Shown piece by piece: positions 1-4,369 of a DNA stretch of 6,686 nucleotides. This DNA is from Clostridiales bacterium. Lineage in GTDB: Bacteria > Bacillota > Clostridia > Oscillospirales > Oscillospiraceae. The position numbers and the translations under genes were made by a program. The notes below the pieces were generated by a model. It was not told the origin of the DNA. It was given only the letters and a program-made list of their open reading frames with translations, and did no database searches. Numbering within the stretch: the stretch's first letter is position 1; the number at the start of each line of letters is the position of its first letter. The stretch spans positions 1 through 6,686 of the forward strand of contig JAHZFC010000098.1 in NCBI GenBank assembly GCA_019421525.1, given 5' to 3'.

Positions 1-43
1 CCGACACCGTTTCTTTTGGCGCTGTCAAAAGAAATGGGGTCGG
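1..43. repeat. Long imperfect hairpin (18-bp stem) at window start
   Basis: Bases 1-18 pair with 26-43 around a 7-base loop (19-25). The outer arm CCGAC (1-5) matches GTCGG (39-43) and the inner arm TTTCTTTTG (10-18) matches CAAAAGAAA (26-34). There is one A-G mismatch (6/38) and one G-U wobble (9/35). No long T-run follows on the plus strand (GAAAAATC), so it is not a clear plus-strand terminator. It may end an upstream gene outside the window, or be half of a dispersed repeat together with the structure at 51-103. The pairing is seen directly; the role is inferred. Confidence 0.6.
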
Positions 44-50
44 AAAAATC

Positions 51-103
51 GGTCCCAAGGACGCAGTCCTTGAAACGTGGCAAGGGCTCCGCCCTTGGGG
101 ACC
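51..103. repeat. Three-stem inverted-repeat element upstream of the MOSC gene
   Basis: An outer stem GGTCC (51-55)/GGACC (99-103) encloses two near-identical 7-bp hairpins with 3-base loops: CAAGGAC-GCA-GTCCTTG (56-72) and CAAGGGC-TCC-GCCCTTG (81-97). The two hairpins are themselves imperfect copies of each other, which suggests duplication. I recall such GC-rich CAAGGGC...GCCCTTG hairpins as widespread intergenic repeats in gut Clostridia/Oscillospiraceae, but I cannot search here. The element ends 8 bases before the Shine-Dalgarno sequence of the next gene, so it could lie in its leader. No resemblance to a known riboswitch was evident. Confidence 0.6.
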
Positions 104-127
104 TTAAACGCAAGGAGGAAACAAGAA

Positions 128-568
128 ATGGGAAATGTCATCGCGGTGTGCACCAGCCCCGCCAAGGGCACCCAAAAGACCAATGTGGGCACCGCCCAGT
201 TCCAGGAGGACTGGGGCATCGTGGGGGATGCCCACGCGGGCAAGTGGCACCGGCAGGTGTCCCTTTTGAGCTGGGATAAGATCGAGGCATTCCGGGCCCG
301 GGGCGCCGAGGTGAAAGACGGCGACTTTGGGGAGAATCTGGTGGTGTCCGGCATCGACTTCCGCGCCCTGCCCGTCGGCACGAAGTTCCGGTGCAACGAT
401 GTGGTGCTGGAGCTGACCCAGATCGGCAAGGAGTGTCACCACGGCTGCCAGATCTTTCAGAAGATGGGGGAGTGCATCATGCCCCGGGAGGGCGTGTTTA
501 CCCGAGTGCTCCACGGGGGGACCATCTCCGTGGGGGATACCCTGACGGTGATGGAGGAAGAGCCATGA
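128..568 (+). CDS. MOSC domain-containing protein (molybdenum cofactor-associated)
   Basis: A 146-residue protein consisting of essentially one MOSC domain, the fold found at the C-terminus of Moco sulfurases and in stand-alone Moco-handling proteins. Family signatures are visible in order: GDAHAG followed by HRQVSLLS (about residues 33-48), GDFGENLVVSGID (65-77), LPVG (81-84), the ELTQIGKEC segment with the conserved cysteine C103 (proposed in the family to carry sulfur or contact the cofactor), and the closing GVFTRVLHGG...VGD (122-137). The start at 128 is chosen because AAGGAGG (112-118) lies 9 bases upstream; an in-frame ATG at 77 would add 17 unrelated residues and lacks such a site. 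It overlaps the next gene by ATGA, so the two are translationally coupled. Stand-alone MOSC genes beside mogA/moaB are common in Clostridia. The exact chemistry of this short class is not established. Confidence 0.92.
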   Translation: MGNVIAVCTSPAKGTQKTNVGTAQFQEDWGIVGDAHAGKWHRQVSLLSWDKIEAFRARGAEVKDGDFGENLVVSGIDFRALPVGTKFRCNDVVLELTQIGKECHHGCQIFQKMGECIMPREGVFTRVLHGGTISVGDTLTVMEEEP

Positions 569-1059
569 CATACAAAGCGGCAGTGATCACCGCCAGCGAC
601 AGCGGCTACGCCGGGCAGCGGGAGGACCTGTCCGGGCCCGCCGCCCGGGAACTGCTGGAGCAGGCGGGATATCAGGTGGTACACTATGTGATGCTCCCCG
701 ACGACCGGGCCATGCTGGCCCGGGAGCTGGCCCGGCTGTGCGACGAGGACGTGGCCGCCCTGGTGGTCACCACCGGGGGCACCGGCTTCTCCCCCCGGGA
801 CTGCACCCCGGAGGCCACCATGGACGTGGTGGAGCGGCCCACCCCAGGCATCCCGGAGGCCATGCGGGCCTTTTCCGCCCAGCTGACCCGCCGGGCCATG
901 CTCAGCCGGGCTGAGGCGGGCATCCGAAAGGGCACCCTCATCGTCAACCTCCCCGGCTCCCCCAAGGCGGTGCGGGAGTGTCTGGAGCATATCTTGCCCG
1001 CTCTGGCCCACGGACTGGACATCCTCCGGGGCAACGACGGCAACTGCGCCCGGCCGTGA
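565..1059 (+). CDS. MogA/MoaB family molybdopterin adenylyltransferase
   Basis: A 164-residue cytoplasmic enzyme of the MoCF-binding family, which activates molybdopterin by adenylation before molybdate insertion (MogA type); MoaB homologues can serve the same role. Diagnostic motifs are ITASDS near the N-terminus (residues 8-13), the molybdopterin-binding loop TTGGTGFSPRD (69-79) followed by TPEAT, and the C-terminal LIVNLPGSPKAV (125-136). The length fits the family (about 160-195 residues). The ATG overlaps the MOSC stop codon (ATGA) and is served by GGAGG at 553-557, inside the upstream gene, so the two are co-translated. With the MOSC protein it forms a small cofactor-maturation unit that may serve the molybdoenzyme encoded at 5641 onward. 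MogA and MoaB cannot be separated by eye, so no symbol is given. Confidence 0.93.
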   Translation: MTYKAAVITASDSGYAGQREDLSGPAARELLEQAGYQVVHYVMLPDDRAMLARELARLCDEDVAALVVTTGGTGFSPRDCTPEATMDVVERPTPGIPEAMRAFSAQLTRRAMLSRAEAGIRKGTLIVNLPGSPKAVRECLEHILPALAHGLDILRGNDGNCARP

Positions 1060-1103
1060 GGGGACGGGAAAAAGTTTGTGGAAATTGAGGGTGGAAAAAG
1101 CCC

Positions 1104-1122
1104 TTGACAGATATTATGTCAA
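1104..1122. promoter_or_regulatory. Perfect 6+6 inverted repeat TTGACA-N7-TGTCAA (operator-like)
   Basis: TTGACA (1104-1109) and TGTCAA (1117-1122) are exact reverse complements separated by GATATTA. TTGACA also equals the sigma-A -35 consensus. TATAAA at 1132-1137 is 22 bases further on, too far for a standard promoter, while a 17-18 base spacing gives only weak AAATGT/AATGTA. It could be an operator or a weak promoter with overlapping control. No downstream gene begins near it. Confidence 0.4.
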
Positions 1123-1140
1123 TCGAAAATGTATAAAAGA

Positions 1141-1157
1141 CGGCGTGAACAACGCCG
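1141..1157 (+). terminator. Small GC hairpin, weak terminator candidate
   Basis: CGGCGT (1141-1146) pairs with ACGCCG (1152-1157) around the loop GAACA. The downstream bases CCCTTTGTTG are only modestly T-rich, so termination would be weak. It may end transcripts from the MOSC/mogA pair or attenuate one starting near 1140. Confidence 0.3.
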
Positions 1158-1164
1158 CCCTTTG

Positions 1165-1193
1165 TTGTGGAAAATTTTGTGGAAGTTGTGGAA
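1165..1193. repeat. Three clustered TTGTGGAA direct repeats
   Basis: TTGTGGAA occurs at 1165-1172, 1177-1184 and 1186-1193, with a fourth copy at 1076-1083. On the minus strand the first of the cluster extends to TTTTCCACA, one base from the DnaA-box consensus TTATCCACA; the other copies match less well. The cluster could be a DnaA-binding regulatory patch or sites for another regulator. Nothing else suggests a replication origin here. Confidence 0.4.
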
Positions 1194-1376
1194 GTCCTGA
1201 GATCACTGGGCCCTGGAAACAGGCGCGGGGCTGGGCCAGCGTAAAATATTCATTTGGCAATGTATATAGATCGTCAAAAAATTATGAACGCCAGGTCAGG
1301 GCGGACCCAGCCGGCGGCAAGGACCACGCCAGCGGGACAGGAGCGCGGGATAGAACAGATCTGCCGCAAAACACCG

Positions 1377-1405
1377 TTGCAAGTAAGGCTGAGCCGTGTT
1401 ATCAT
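1377..1405 (+). promoter_or_regulatory. Sigma-A-type promoter for the 148-residue protein gene
   Basis: TTGCAA (1377-1382) and TATCAT (1400-1405) are separated by exactly 17 bases and match the -35 and -10 consensus at 4/6 and 5/6 positions. The expected start is near 1412, giving a leader of about 47 bases before the ATG at 1459. Confidence 0.6.
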
Positions 1406-1458
1406 GAACTTATAGGCCCGCAAAGCGTGTATAACGATCGAATAGGAGGAATGTACCC

Positions 1459-1905
1459 ATGCTGATCAGTGAGATCCTGGAAAAGACCCAGCAGATGTCC
1501 GCTTCGGAGAATATGGCCAACCGCCTGGCGGATAAGGTGCGCAATCTCTGGCTGACCAACCGGGCAGAGGGCAAGACCCGCTGGGAGGAGAATTTCTTTG
1601 AGGACCCCGACGGGGTGAGCTTCCTGCGCAAGGAGAGCTTTCCCGGCCTGCTGGGCATCGACTACATCTTCAAGTGGTGGGGCAACGACGACCTCGAGGG
1701 GCTGGCCGGCGAGCTGGAGGTCCTGTGGAAGGTGGAGGAGGACCACGGCGTGGCCATCTACAAGACCTGGATCCGTCTGGCGGACCGTGACTTCGTCATC
1801 GGTCCCGTCCGGGAGGAGAGCGAGAAGCGGGAGGTCAACCGAAAGGAGTTCCGCCGGGCCTTCGCCCTGTGGGAGCAGCTGTACAACAGCCGCAAAAAGC
1901 AGTGA
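1459..1905 (+). CDS. Hypothetical protein, 148 residues, monocistronic
   Basis: I do not recognise this protein. It is soluble by appearance: no signal peptide, no membrane segment, many charged residues, and a cluster of aromatic residues (YIFKWWG, residues 69-75; LEVLWKVEE, 86-94) suggesting a compact mixed alpha/beta fold. The N-terminal 30 residues look helical and amphipathic and the C-terminal 30 residues are basic and helical. There are no cysteines or histidine clusters suggesting a metal or redox site. AGGAGGA (1444-1450) sits 8 bases before the ATG, a 17-spaced sigma-A promoter lies upstream, and a strong terminator begins 17 bases after the stop codon, so it is almost certainly expressed as a single-gene transcript. 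No function is proposed. Confidence 0.85.
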   Translation: MLISEILEKTQQMSASENMANRLADKVRNLWLTNRAEGKTRWEENFFEDPDGVSFLRKESFPGLLGIDYIFKWWGNDDLEGLAGELEVLWKVEEDHGVAIYKTWIRLADRDFVIGPVREESEKREVNRKEFRRAFALWEQLYNSRKKQ

Positions 1906-1921
1906 GACAGACAGAAAACAC

Positions 1922-1953
1922 ACAGCGCCCCGGGCATACGCCCGGGGCGCTGT
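1922..1953. terminator. Strong bidirectional rho-independent terminator
   Basis: A perfect 14-bp stem (1922-1935 with 1940-1953) closes on the four-base loop ATAC and is built mainly from CAGCGCCCCGGGC and its complement. It lies between two convergent stop codons (1905 plus, 1956 minus). Reading the minus strand, the stem is followed by the T-rich TGTTTTCTG, so it ends the nuclease operon well. Reading plus, the tail is a weaker TTGTCAT. Confidence 0.88.
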
Positions 1954-1955
1954 TG

Positions 1956-2834
1956 TCATGGATCGCACTGGCCGCAGGGGGAGTAGCCCTGGGCGATCAG
2001 GTCGTCCCGGCTGCCGGTGTAGGTCTGGCGGTTGTCCTCGCTCATGGAGGCGGCGCCGGAGCAGTCGGGAAGGTGGAACTTTTTGGACCGGGTATTGAGG
2101 ATGTAGGTGGCCTCCTCCGACTGGCTGGTGCCGTCCTCCTCCAGCCAGCTGTCCCCGGTGGCGTAGTCGATGGCCACGCCGGGCTGGCAGTTGTAGACAT
2201 ACACGTCAAAGCACACGTCGTCTCCCTGGTCCTCCACCGACCAGGCCTCCATGCGCACGCCGCTGGCCACCAGGTCGTCCCCGTCGAAGATGGGGGTGAC
2301 CCGGTAGAGCACATGGTGATCCGTCTCCTTCACATAGTCGGCCACCAGGTTTTCAAAGGGGAGCATCCCCTCCACATTGAGATAGCGGGTGCCGGTGATG
2401 AGGTTTTCCTCGTTGGCGTTTTCCCCCGTCAGCTGATAGCCGATGAGGTGGCAGCGGTTGTAGAGGTATTTCCCATCCACGCAGTCGTACTTTACTGTGT
2501 GCCAGCCGGTGGGCTTTACCTGGCCGATATCTCCCCGCTCCTCGGTGGGCATGGTGTCCGGGGACACACAGGCGTAGGCCGCGCCGCAGCGGCCCAGACT
2601 GTCCAGGGGACTGTATTCCTCGAAGGAGACGGGGACCTGGTCCTCCTGGGGAAACTCCGGGGTGTTGTCCCCCACCACCACGTAGGGGTCGCCTGAATAG
2701 GCGGGGATGTCGGCCAGGGAGAAGTCCTCCCCCAGGGCGGGGGAGGCGGGGAGCTGGCTCAGCAGCTCGCAGCCCGGCAGGGCCAGCAGCAGGGCCAGCA
2801 GCAGGGCCAGGATGGATATGCGCTTGCCTTTCAT
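1956..2834 (-). CDS. Lipoprotein DNA/RNA non-specific endonuclease (EndA/NucA-like, beta-beta-alpha metal fold)
   Basis: A 292-residue secreted nuclease. Residues 1-22 are a lipoprotein signal (basic KGKR, leucine-rich core, lipobox LPGC with C22), so it should be anchored on the outer face of the membrane. The catalytic core carries YNRCHLIGYQLTG (125-137) with the presumed general base H129, then ENLITGTRYLN (143-153), where N144 and N153 have the 9-residue spacing of the metal-site asparagines in Serratia nuclease and pneumococcal EndA. Such enzymes cut DNA and RNA for uptake, nutrition or defence. A C-terminal extension (about 244-292) ends in HLPDC...PCGQC, probably a zinc-binding Ada-like module. 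AGGAGGT (2844-2850) lies 9 bases upstream, and the ATG overlaps the preceding stop by 4 bases. It is the last gene of the minus operon, ended by the 1922-1953 terminator. Confidence 0.92.
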   Translation of the reverse strand: MKGKRISILALLLALLLALPGCELLSQLPASPALGEDFSLADIPAYSGDPYVVVGDNTPEFPQEDQVPVSFEEYSPLDSLGRCGAAYACVSPDTMPTEERGDIGQVKPTGWHTVKYDCVDGKYLYNRCHLIGYQLTGENANEENLITGTRYLNVEGMLPFENLVADYVKETDHHVLYRVTPIFDGDDLVASGVRMEAWSVEDQGDDVCFDVYVYNCQPGVAIDYATGDSWLEEDGTSQSEEATYILNTRSKKFHLPDCSGAASMSEDNRQTYTGSRDDLIAQGYSPCGQCDP

Positions 2835-3244
2835 CGGCGGTAGACCTCCTTGGTGATGACGTCGTGGGACCAGCCGGGAAATTCCTCCCGGCTGGTCAGG
2901 GTCCAGTCCGGGCTGTCCAGGGGCAGACCGAGGTGGACGTCGGCGGGGTAGGCCCGGTTCCAGCGATACAGCCGTACCTCCTCTAGCCGGTCCAGCCAGG
3001 GCAGGGGGGAGCGGTCCTCCACAAAGCAGAAGTCACCGCGCTCCGCCCGGTCCCAGAAGTCCTCCGCCACCAGCAGCCCTTCCCGCTCCTCTGGAGAGAA
3101 CTGTCCGGCGGAGTAGGCGTTCATCCACAGCCGGCCGCCGAAGGCGTCGGCCAGGATGTGCTGCCGGACCACCCGGTCCCGGCTCTGGCGGCGCTGGTGG
3201 AAGGCCATGCCTCCCCGGTCGTCCACGCAGGCGATCAGTCTCAT
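2831..3244 (-). CDS. Conserved clostridial-type protein of unknown function, 137 residues
   Basis: A small soluble protein with a distinctive N-terminus: VDDRGGM, then RRQSRDR (residues 18-24) and GGRLWMNAYSA (36-46), later LYRWNRAYPAD (92-102), and the end HDVITKEVYRR. I recall this family as common in Clostridia and sometimes labelled ribonuclease Z in databases. That label is not supported here, because the HxHxDH zinc motif of the metallo-beta-lactamase fold is absent and the protein is less than half the usual length. No signal peptide is present. It begins 10 bases after the hydrolase stop codon with GAGGGG (3251-3256) 6 bases before the ATG, and its stop overlaps the nuclease start (ATGA), so it is the coupled middle gene of a three-gene operon. 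The repeated pairing with a nuclease could be tested by neighbourhood searches. Confidence 0.82.
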   Translation of the reverse strand: MRLIACVDDRGGMAFHQRRQSRDRVVRQHILADAFGGRLWMNAYSAGQFSPEEREGLLVAEDFWDRAERGDFCFVEDRSPLPWLDRLEEVRLYRWNRAYPADVHLGLPLDSPDWTLTSREEFPGWSHDVITKEVYRR

Positions 3245-3254
3245 GGCGCGCCCC

Positions 3255-4043
3255 TCACAGCCGGTCCTTCTCCTCGGCGTAGAGGGAGGGAAGGATGGCG
3301 GCCAGGTTGGAAAATTCTTTGATGCAGTGGCCGAACAGGGCCCGGGGCACCATCTCGGGAACTGCCTGGCCGTCGGGCACCAGCTTGACCAGCTGCCCCG
3401 CCTCGTCCAGGCCGTAGCCCATCCAGAAGTGGGACTTGAACCAGATGCCCCCTTCGGCGGGGACCGCCTTGTGGGTCATGAGGGCGGGGGAGCTGCTCCT
3501 GCCCACGGCGCACACCATGGCGGCGCAGGAGGGGGTGCCCACCTTGGACATGTCATAGCCCAGGTCGGAGGGCTTGCAGAACTGGAGCAGCAGCCGCTCC
3601 ATGCCCAGGCCGATGTCCTCCATGATGTCGTGGGTGACGCCCCAGGTCTTTTCCCTCCAGGGCACGGCGGGGTCGAGGACATAGTCGGCCTGGATGGCAC
3701 GGGCCTGGAGGTGGTCGTCCCGGTCCCAGATCTGATAGCGCAGGTCGGGACCCACACAGTGCCAGCCGAACCACCAGTCGAACATCTCCGGCGTCACGCC
3801 GGGCATGAAGGTGCTGTTGGCCACAAAGCCGGTGCCGTTGGGGGCCACGGTAAAGCCCACCTCCAGGGCCACCCTGCCCTCGTCCAGGAAATCGCTGCGC
3901 CGCTCCACCGGGGTGGCCAGGGCCGGGTCGGCCATGGGGCCGTGCCAGATGTCCAGCTTGTCCTGGGGGATGGGGGCCATGTCCTGGTAAAAATATTTGG
4001 CATAGGGGAGGTGCCGCTCCTCCTCAGTGATGACAACGGGCAT
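3255..4043 (-). CDS. Phloretin hydrolase / DAPG hydrolase (PhlG) family protein
   Basis: A 262-residue cytoplasmic enzyme of the PhlG/phloretin hydrolase family, zinc enzymes that cleave a carbon-carbon bond between an acyl group and a phloroglucinol ring (phloretin to phloroglucinol plus a phenylpropionate; diacetylphloroglucinol to its monoacetyl form). The family-like segment FDWWFGWH (88-95) is present. Four candidate zinc ligands, H111, E142, H239 and E243, have spacings of 31, 97 and 4. As I recall, these are exactly those of H123/E154/H251/E255 in Eubacterium ramulus phloretin hydrolase; P. fluorescens PhlG uses 31, 110 and 4. AAAGGAG (4053-4059) lies 9 bases before the ATG. It is first in its operon and divergent from a molybdoenzyme operon. 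Family membership is firm; the natural substrate (a flavonoid-derived dihydrochalcone or another acylphenol) is inferred. No signal peptide is seen. Confidence 0.88.
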   Translation of the reverse strand: MPVVITEEERHLPYAKYFYQDMAPIPQDKLDIWHGPMADPALATPVERRSDFLDEGRVALEVGFTVAPNGTGFVANSTFMPGVTPEMFDWWFGWHCVGPDLRYQIWDRDDHLQARAIQADYVLDPAVPWREKTWGVTHDIMEDIGLGMERLLLQFCKPSDLGYDMSKVGTPSCAAMVCAVGRSSSPALMTHKAVPAEGGIWFKSHFWMGYGLDEAGQLVKLVPDGQAVPEMVPRALFGHCIKEFSNLAAILPSLYAEEKDRL

Positions 4044-4067
4044 AAAAAGACGCTCCTTTCGCGCAAT

Positions 4068-4078
4068 GGGGGGGGGGG
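4068..4078. repeat. Homopolymer of 11 G (C11 on the minus-strand transcript)
   Basis: An uninterrupted run of 11 G lies between the minus-strand ribosome binding site (4053-4059) and the predicted minus-strand transcription start near 4090. In the hydrolase leader it reads as C11. Such tracts are prone to slipped-strand length change and can alter expression. It may also be a sequencing or assembly weak point. Confidence 0.9.
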
Positions 4079-4085
4079 ATACGTT

Positions 4086-4109
4086 CCTGTGGATCTAGTG
4101 TACCACAGG
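4086..4109. promoter_or_regulatory. 7+7 inverted repeat framing the minus-strand -10 box (putative operator)
   Basis: CCTGTGG (4086-4092) and CCACAGG (4103-4109) are perfect reverse complements separated by 10 bases that contain the whole -10 element (4097-4102). A dimeric repressor bound here would block transcription of the hydrolase operon. The repeat is seen directly; the regulator is unknown and none is encoded in the window. Confidence 0.55.
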
Positions 4110-4125
4110 CGGGTGCGGGCCGCAA
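4097..4125 (-). promoter_or_regulatory. Extended -10 promoter for the hydrolase operon
   Basis: On the minus strand, TTGCGG (4125-4120) and TACACT (4102-4097) are 17 bases apart, and TGG directly before TACACT provides an extended -10 (TGn). The -35 matches 3/6 and the -10 matches 4/6 positions, so promoter strength probably depends on the extension or an activator. Transcription would begin near 4090, giving a leader of about 47 bases that includes the C11 tract. Confidence 0.5.
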
Positions 4126-4140
4126 GGGGACAGCGGCCCG
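4116..4140. repeat. 8+8 GC inverted repeat overlapping the minus-strand -35
   Basis: CGGGCCGC (4116-4123) pairs perfectly with GCGGCCCG (4133-4140) across a 9-base spacer. It overlaps the proposed -35 of the hydrolase promoter. The sequence is GC-rich, so chance is possible, but with the repeats at 4086-4109 and 4156-4184 it makes three successive palindromic blocks in one divergent control region. Confidence 0.4.
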
Positions 4141-4155
4141 GGCCCAGGTGGGAAA

Positions 4156-4184
4156 AGTCCCATAGAACGAATGGAAATGGGACT
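4156..4184. promoter_or_regulatory. 8+8 inverted repeat next to the plus-strand -35 (putative regulator site)
   Basis: AGTCCCAT (4156-4163) and ATGGGACT (4177-4184) are perfect reverse complements with a 13-base spacer. The repeat ends where the -35 region of the flavoprotein/molybdoenzyme promoter begins, a position typical for an activator or a partly overlapping repressor. Its sequence differs from the 4086-4109 repeat, so two regulators may act on this region. Confidence 0.45.
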
Positions 4185-4212
4185 GTATTTCCGCCAGAGA
4201 TTATGTTATAAT
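4184..4212 (+). promoter_or_regulatory. Extended -10 promoter for the flavoprotein/molybdoenzyme operon
   Basis: TGTTATAAT (4204-4212) is a perfect extended -10 element. The -35 position (4184-4189, TGTATT) is poor, as often seen with extended -10 or activator-dependent promoters. Transcription should begin near 4219, which rules out the ATG at 4214 as a start codon. Confidence 0.7.
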
Positions 4213-4218
4213 AATGCC

Positions 4219-4369
4219 GCTGAATAAACTGCGGGGCGGTTCGTTCCTGCGGCACAGCCGGATGGTCGCGCCCACAAGGGCCAATCTCGGTGCTTGCGGA
4301 AAGGATTCGGCCATGTATGAGAAAGCGACGAAACATCCGCCCGCACAGGGCGGGACAGGAGGGGCAGAG
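4219..4369 (+). promoter_or_regulatory. Structured 5' leader, riboswitch candidate upstream of the molybdoenzyme operon
   Basis: The leader is about 150 bases long. CGGATGGTCGC (4259-4269) pairs with GCGAC (4325-4329) and CATCCG (4334-4339), leaving GAAA (4330-4333) bulged. Inside lie GCCC-ACAA-GGGC (4270-4281), or alternatively GGCCAATC (4279-4286) paired with GATT-C-GGCC (4304-4312). Downstream, CCGCCC (4337-4342) can pair with GGGCGG (4348-4353), overlapping the closing stem, so the two folds exclude each other just before the Shine-Dalgarno sequence at 4357-4364. The words GGGCCAA, CGGTGCTT and AAAGGATT and the GAAA beside the closing stem recall the E. coli moaA Moco riboswitch (GGGTCAA, CGGTGCTT, AAAGATT, GGAAAGG), but the helices do not align cleanly. 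A Moco-sensing class is plausible, not shown. Confidence 0.45.

Larger units (their letters stand above)
1060..1458. other. AT-richer intergenic region with several repeats and one promoter
   Basis: About 400 bases without a convincing gene. A 129-codon open frame (1076-1465) has no Shine-Dalgarno sequence, low-complexity composition and no recognisable domain, and it runs into the promoter and ribosome binding site of the next gene, so I do not call it. The stretch contains a TTGACA-N7-TGTCAA inverted repeat (1104-1122), a small GC hairpin (1141-1157), repeated TTGTGGAA words, a short CCTG-GAAA-CAGG hairpin (1212-1223) and the promoter at 1377-1405. No clear rho-independent terminator follows the mogA-like gene. 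A small RNA here cannot be excluded. Confidence 0.55.

Noticed and set aside
1076..1465. A 129-codon open frame in the intergenic region
   Set aside because: No Shine-Dalgarno sequence, no recognisable fold, and its end overlaps the promoter, leader and start of the 148-residue gene.
1869..2696. A 275-codon plus-strand open frame across the terminator and nuclease gene
   Set aside because: It runs through the terminator and is antisense to a nuclease with clear catalytic and lipobox motifs. It has no domain of its own.
2781..2810. Tandem 12-base repeat in the nuclease gene
   Set aside because: Two and a half GGCCAGCAGCAG units simply encode the leucine/alanine core of the lipoprotein signal peptide. 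This is common and needs no special explanation.
2831..3244. Ribonuclease Z label for the 137-residue protein
   Set aside because: The protein lacks the HxHxDH zinc motif and is too short for the metallo-beta-lactamase fold, so function should not be transferred from that label.
4135..4144. The 10-base palindrome GGCCCGGGCC in the divergent region
   Set aside because: A self-complementary run of only G and C is likely by chance in such GC-rich DNA, and it lacks the spaced-arm form of the other repeats.
4259..4354. T-box, lysine, THF or cobalamin riboswitch in the molybdoenzyme leader
   Set aside because: None of their hallmark sequences (for example the T-box GGTGG core or the cobalamin GCCACTG box) is present.
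4214..4369. An upstream ATG at 4214 giving a 52-residue extension of the flavoprotein
   Set aside because: The ATG lies within or just after the -10 box, upstream of the expected transcript start, and the extension is unlike any flavoprotein N-terminus. The start at 4370 has a strong ribosome binding site.
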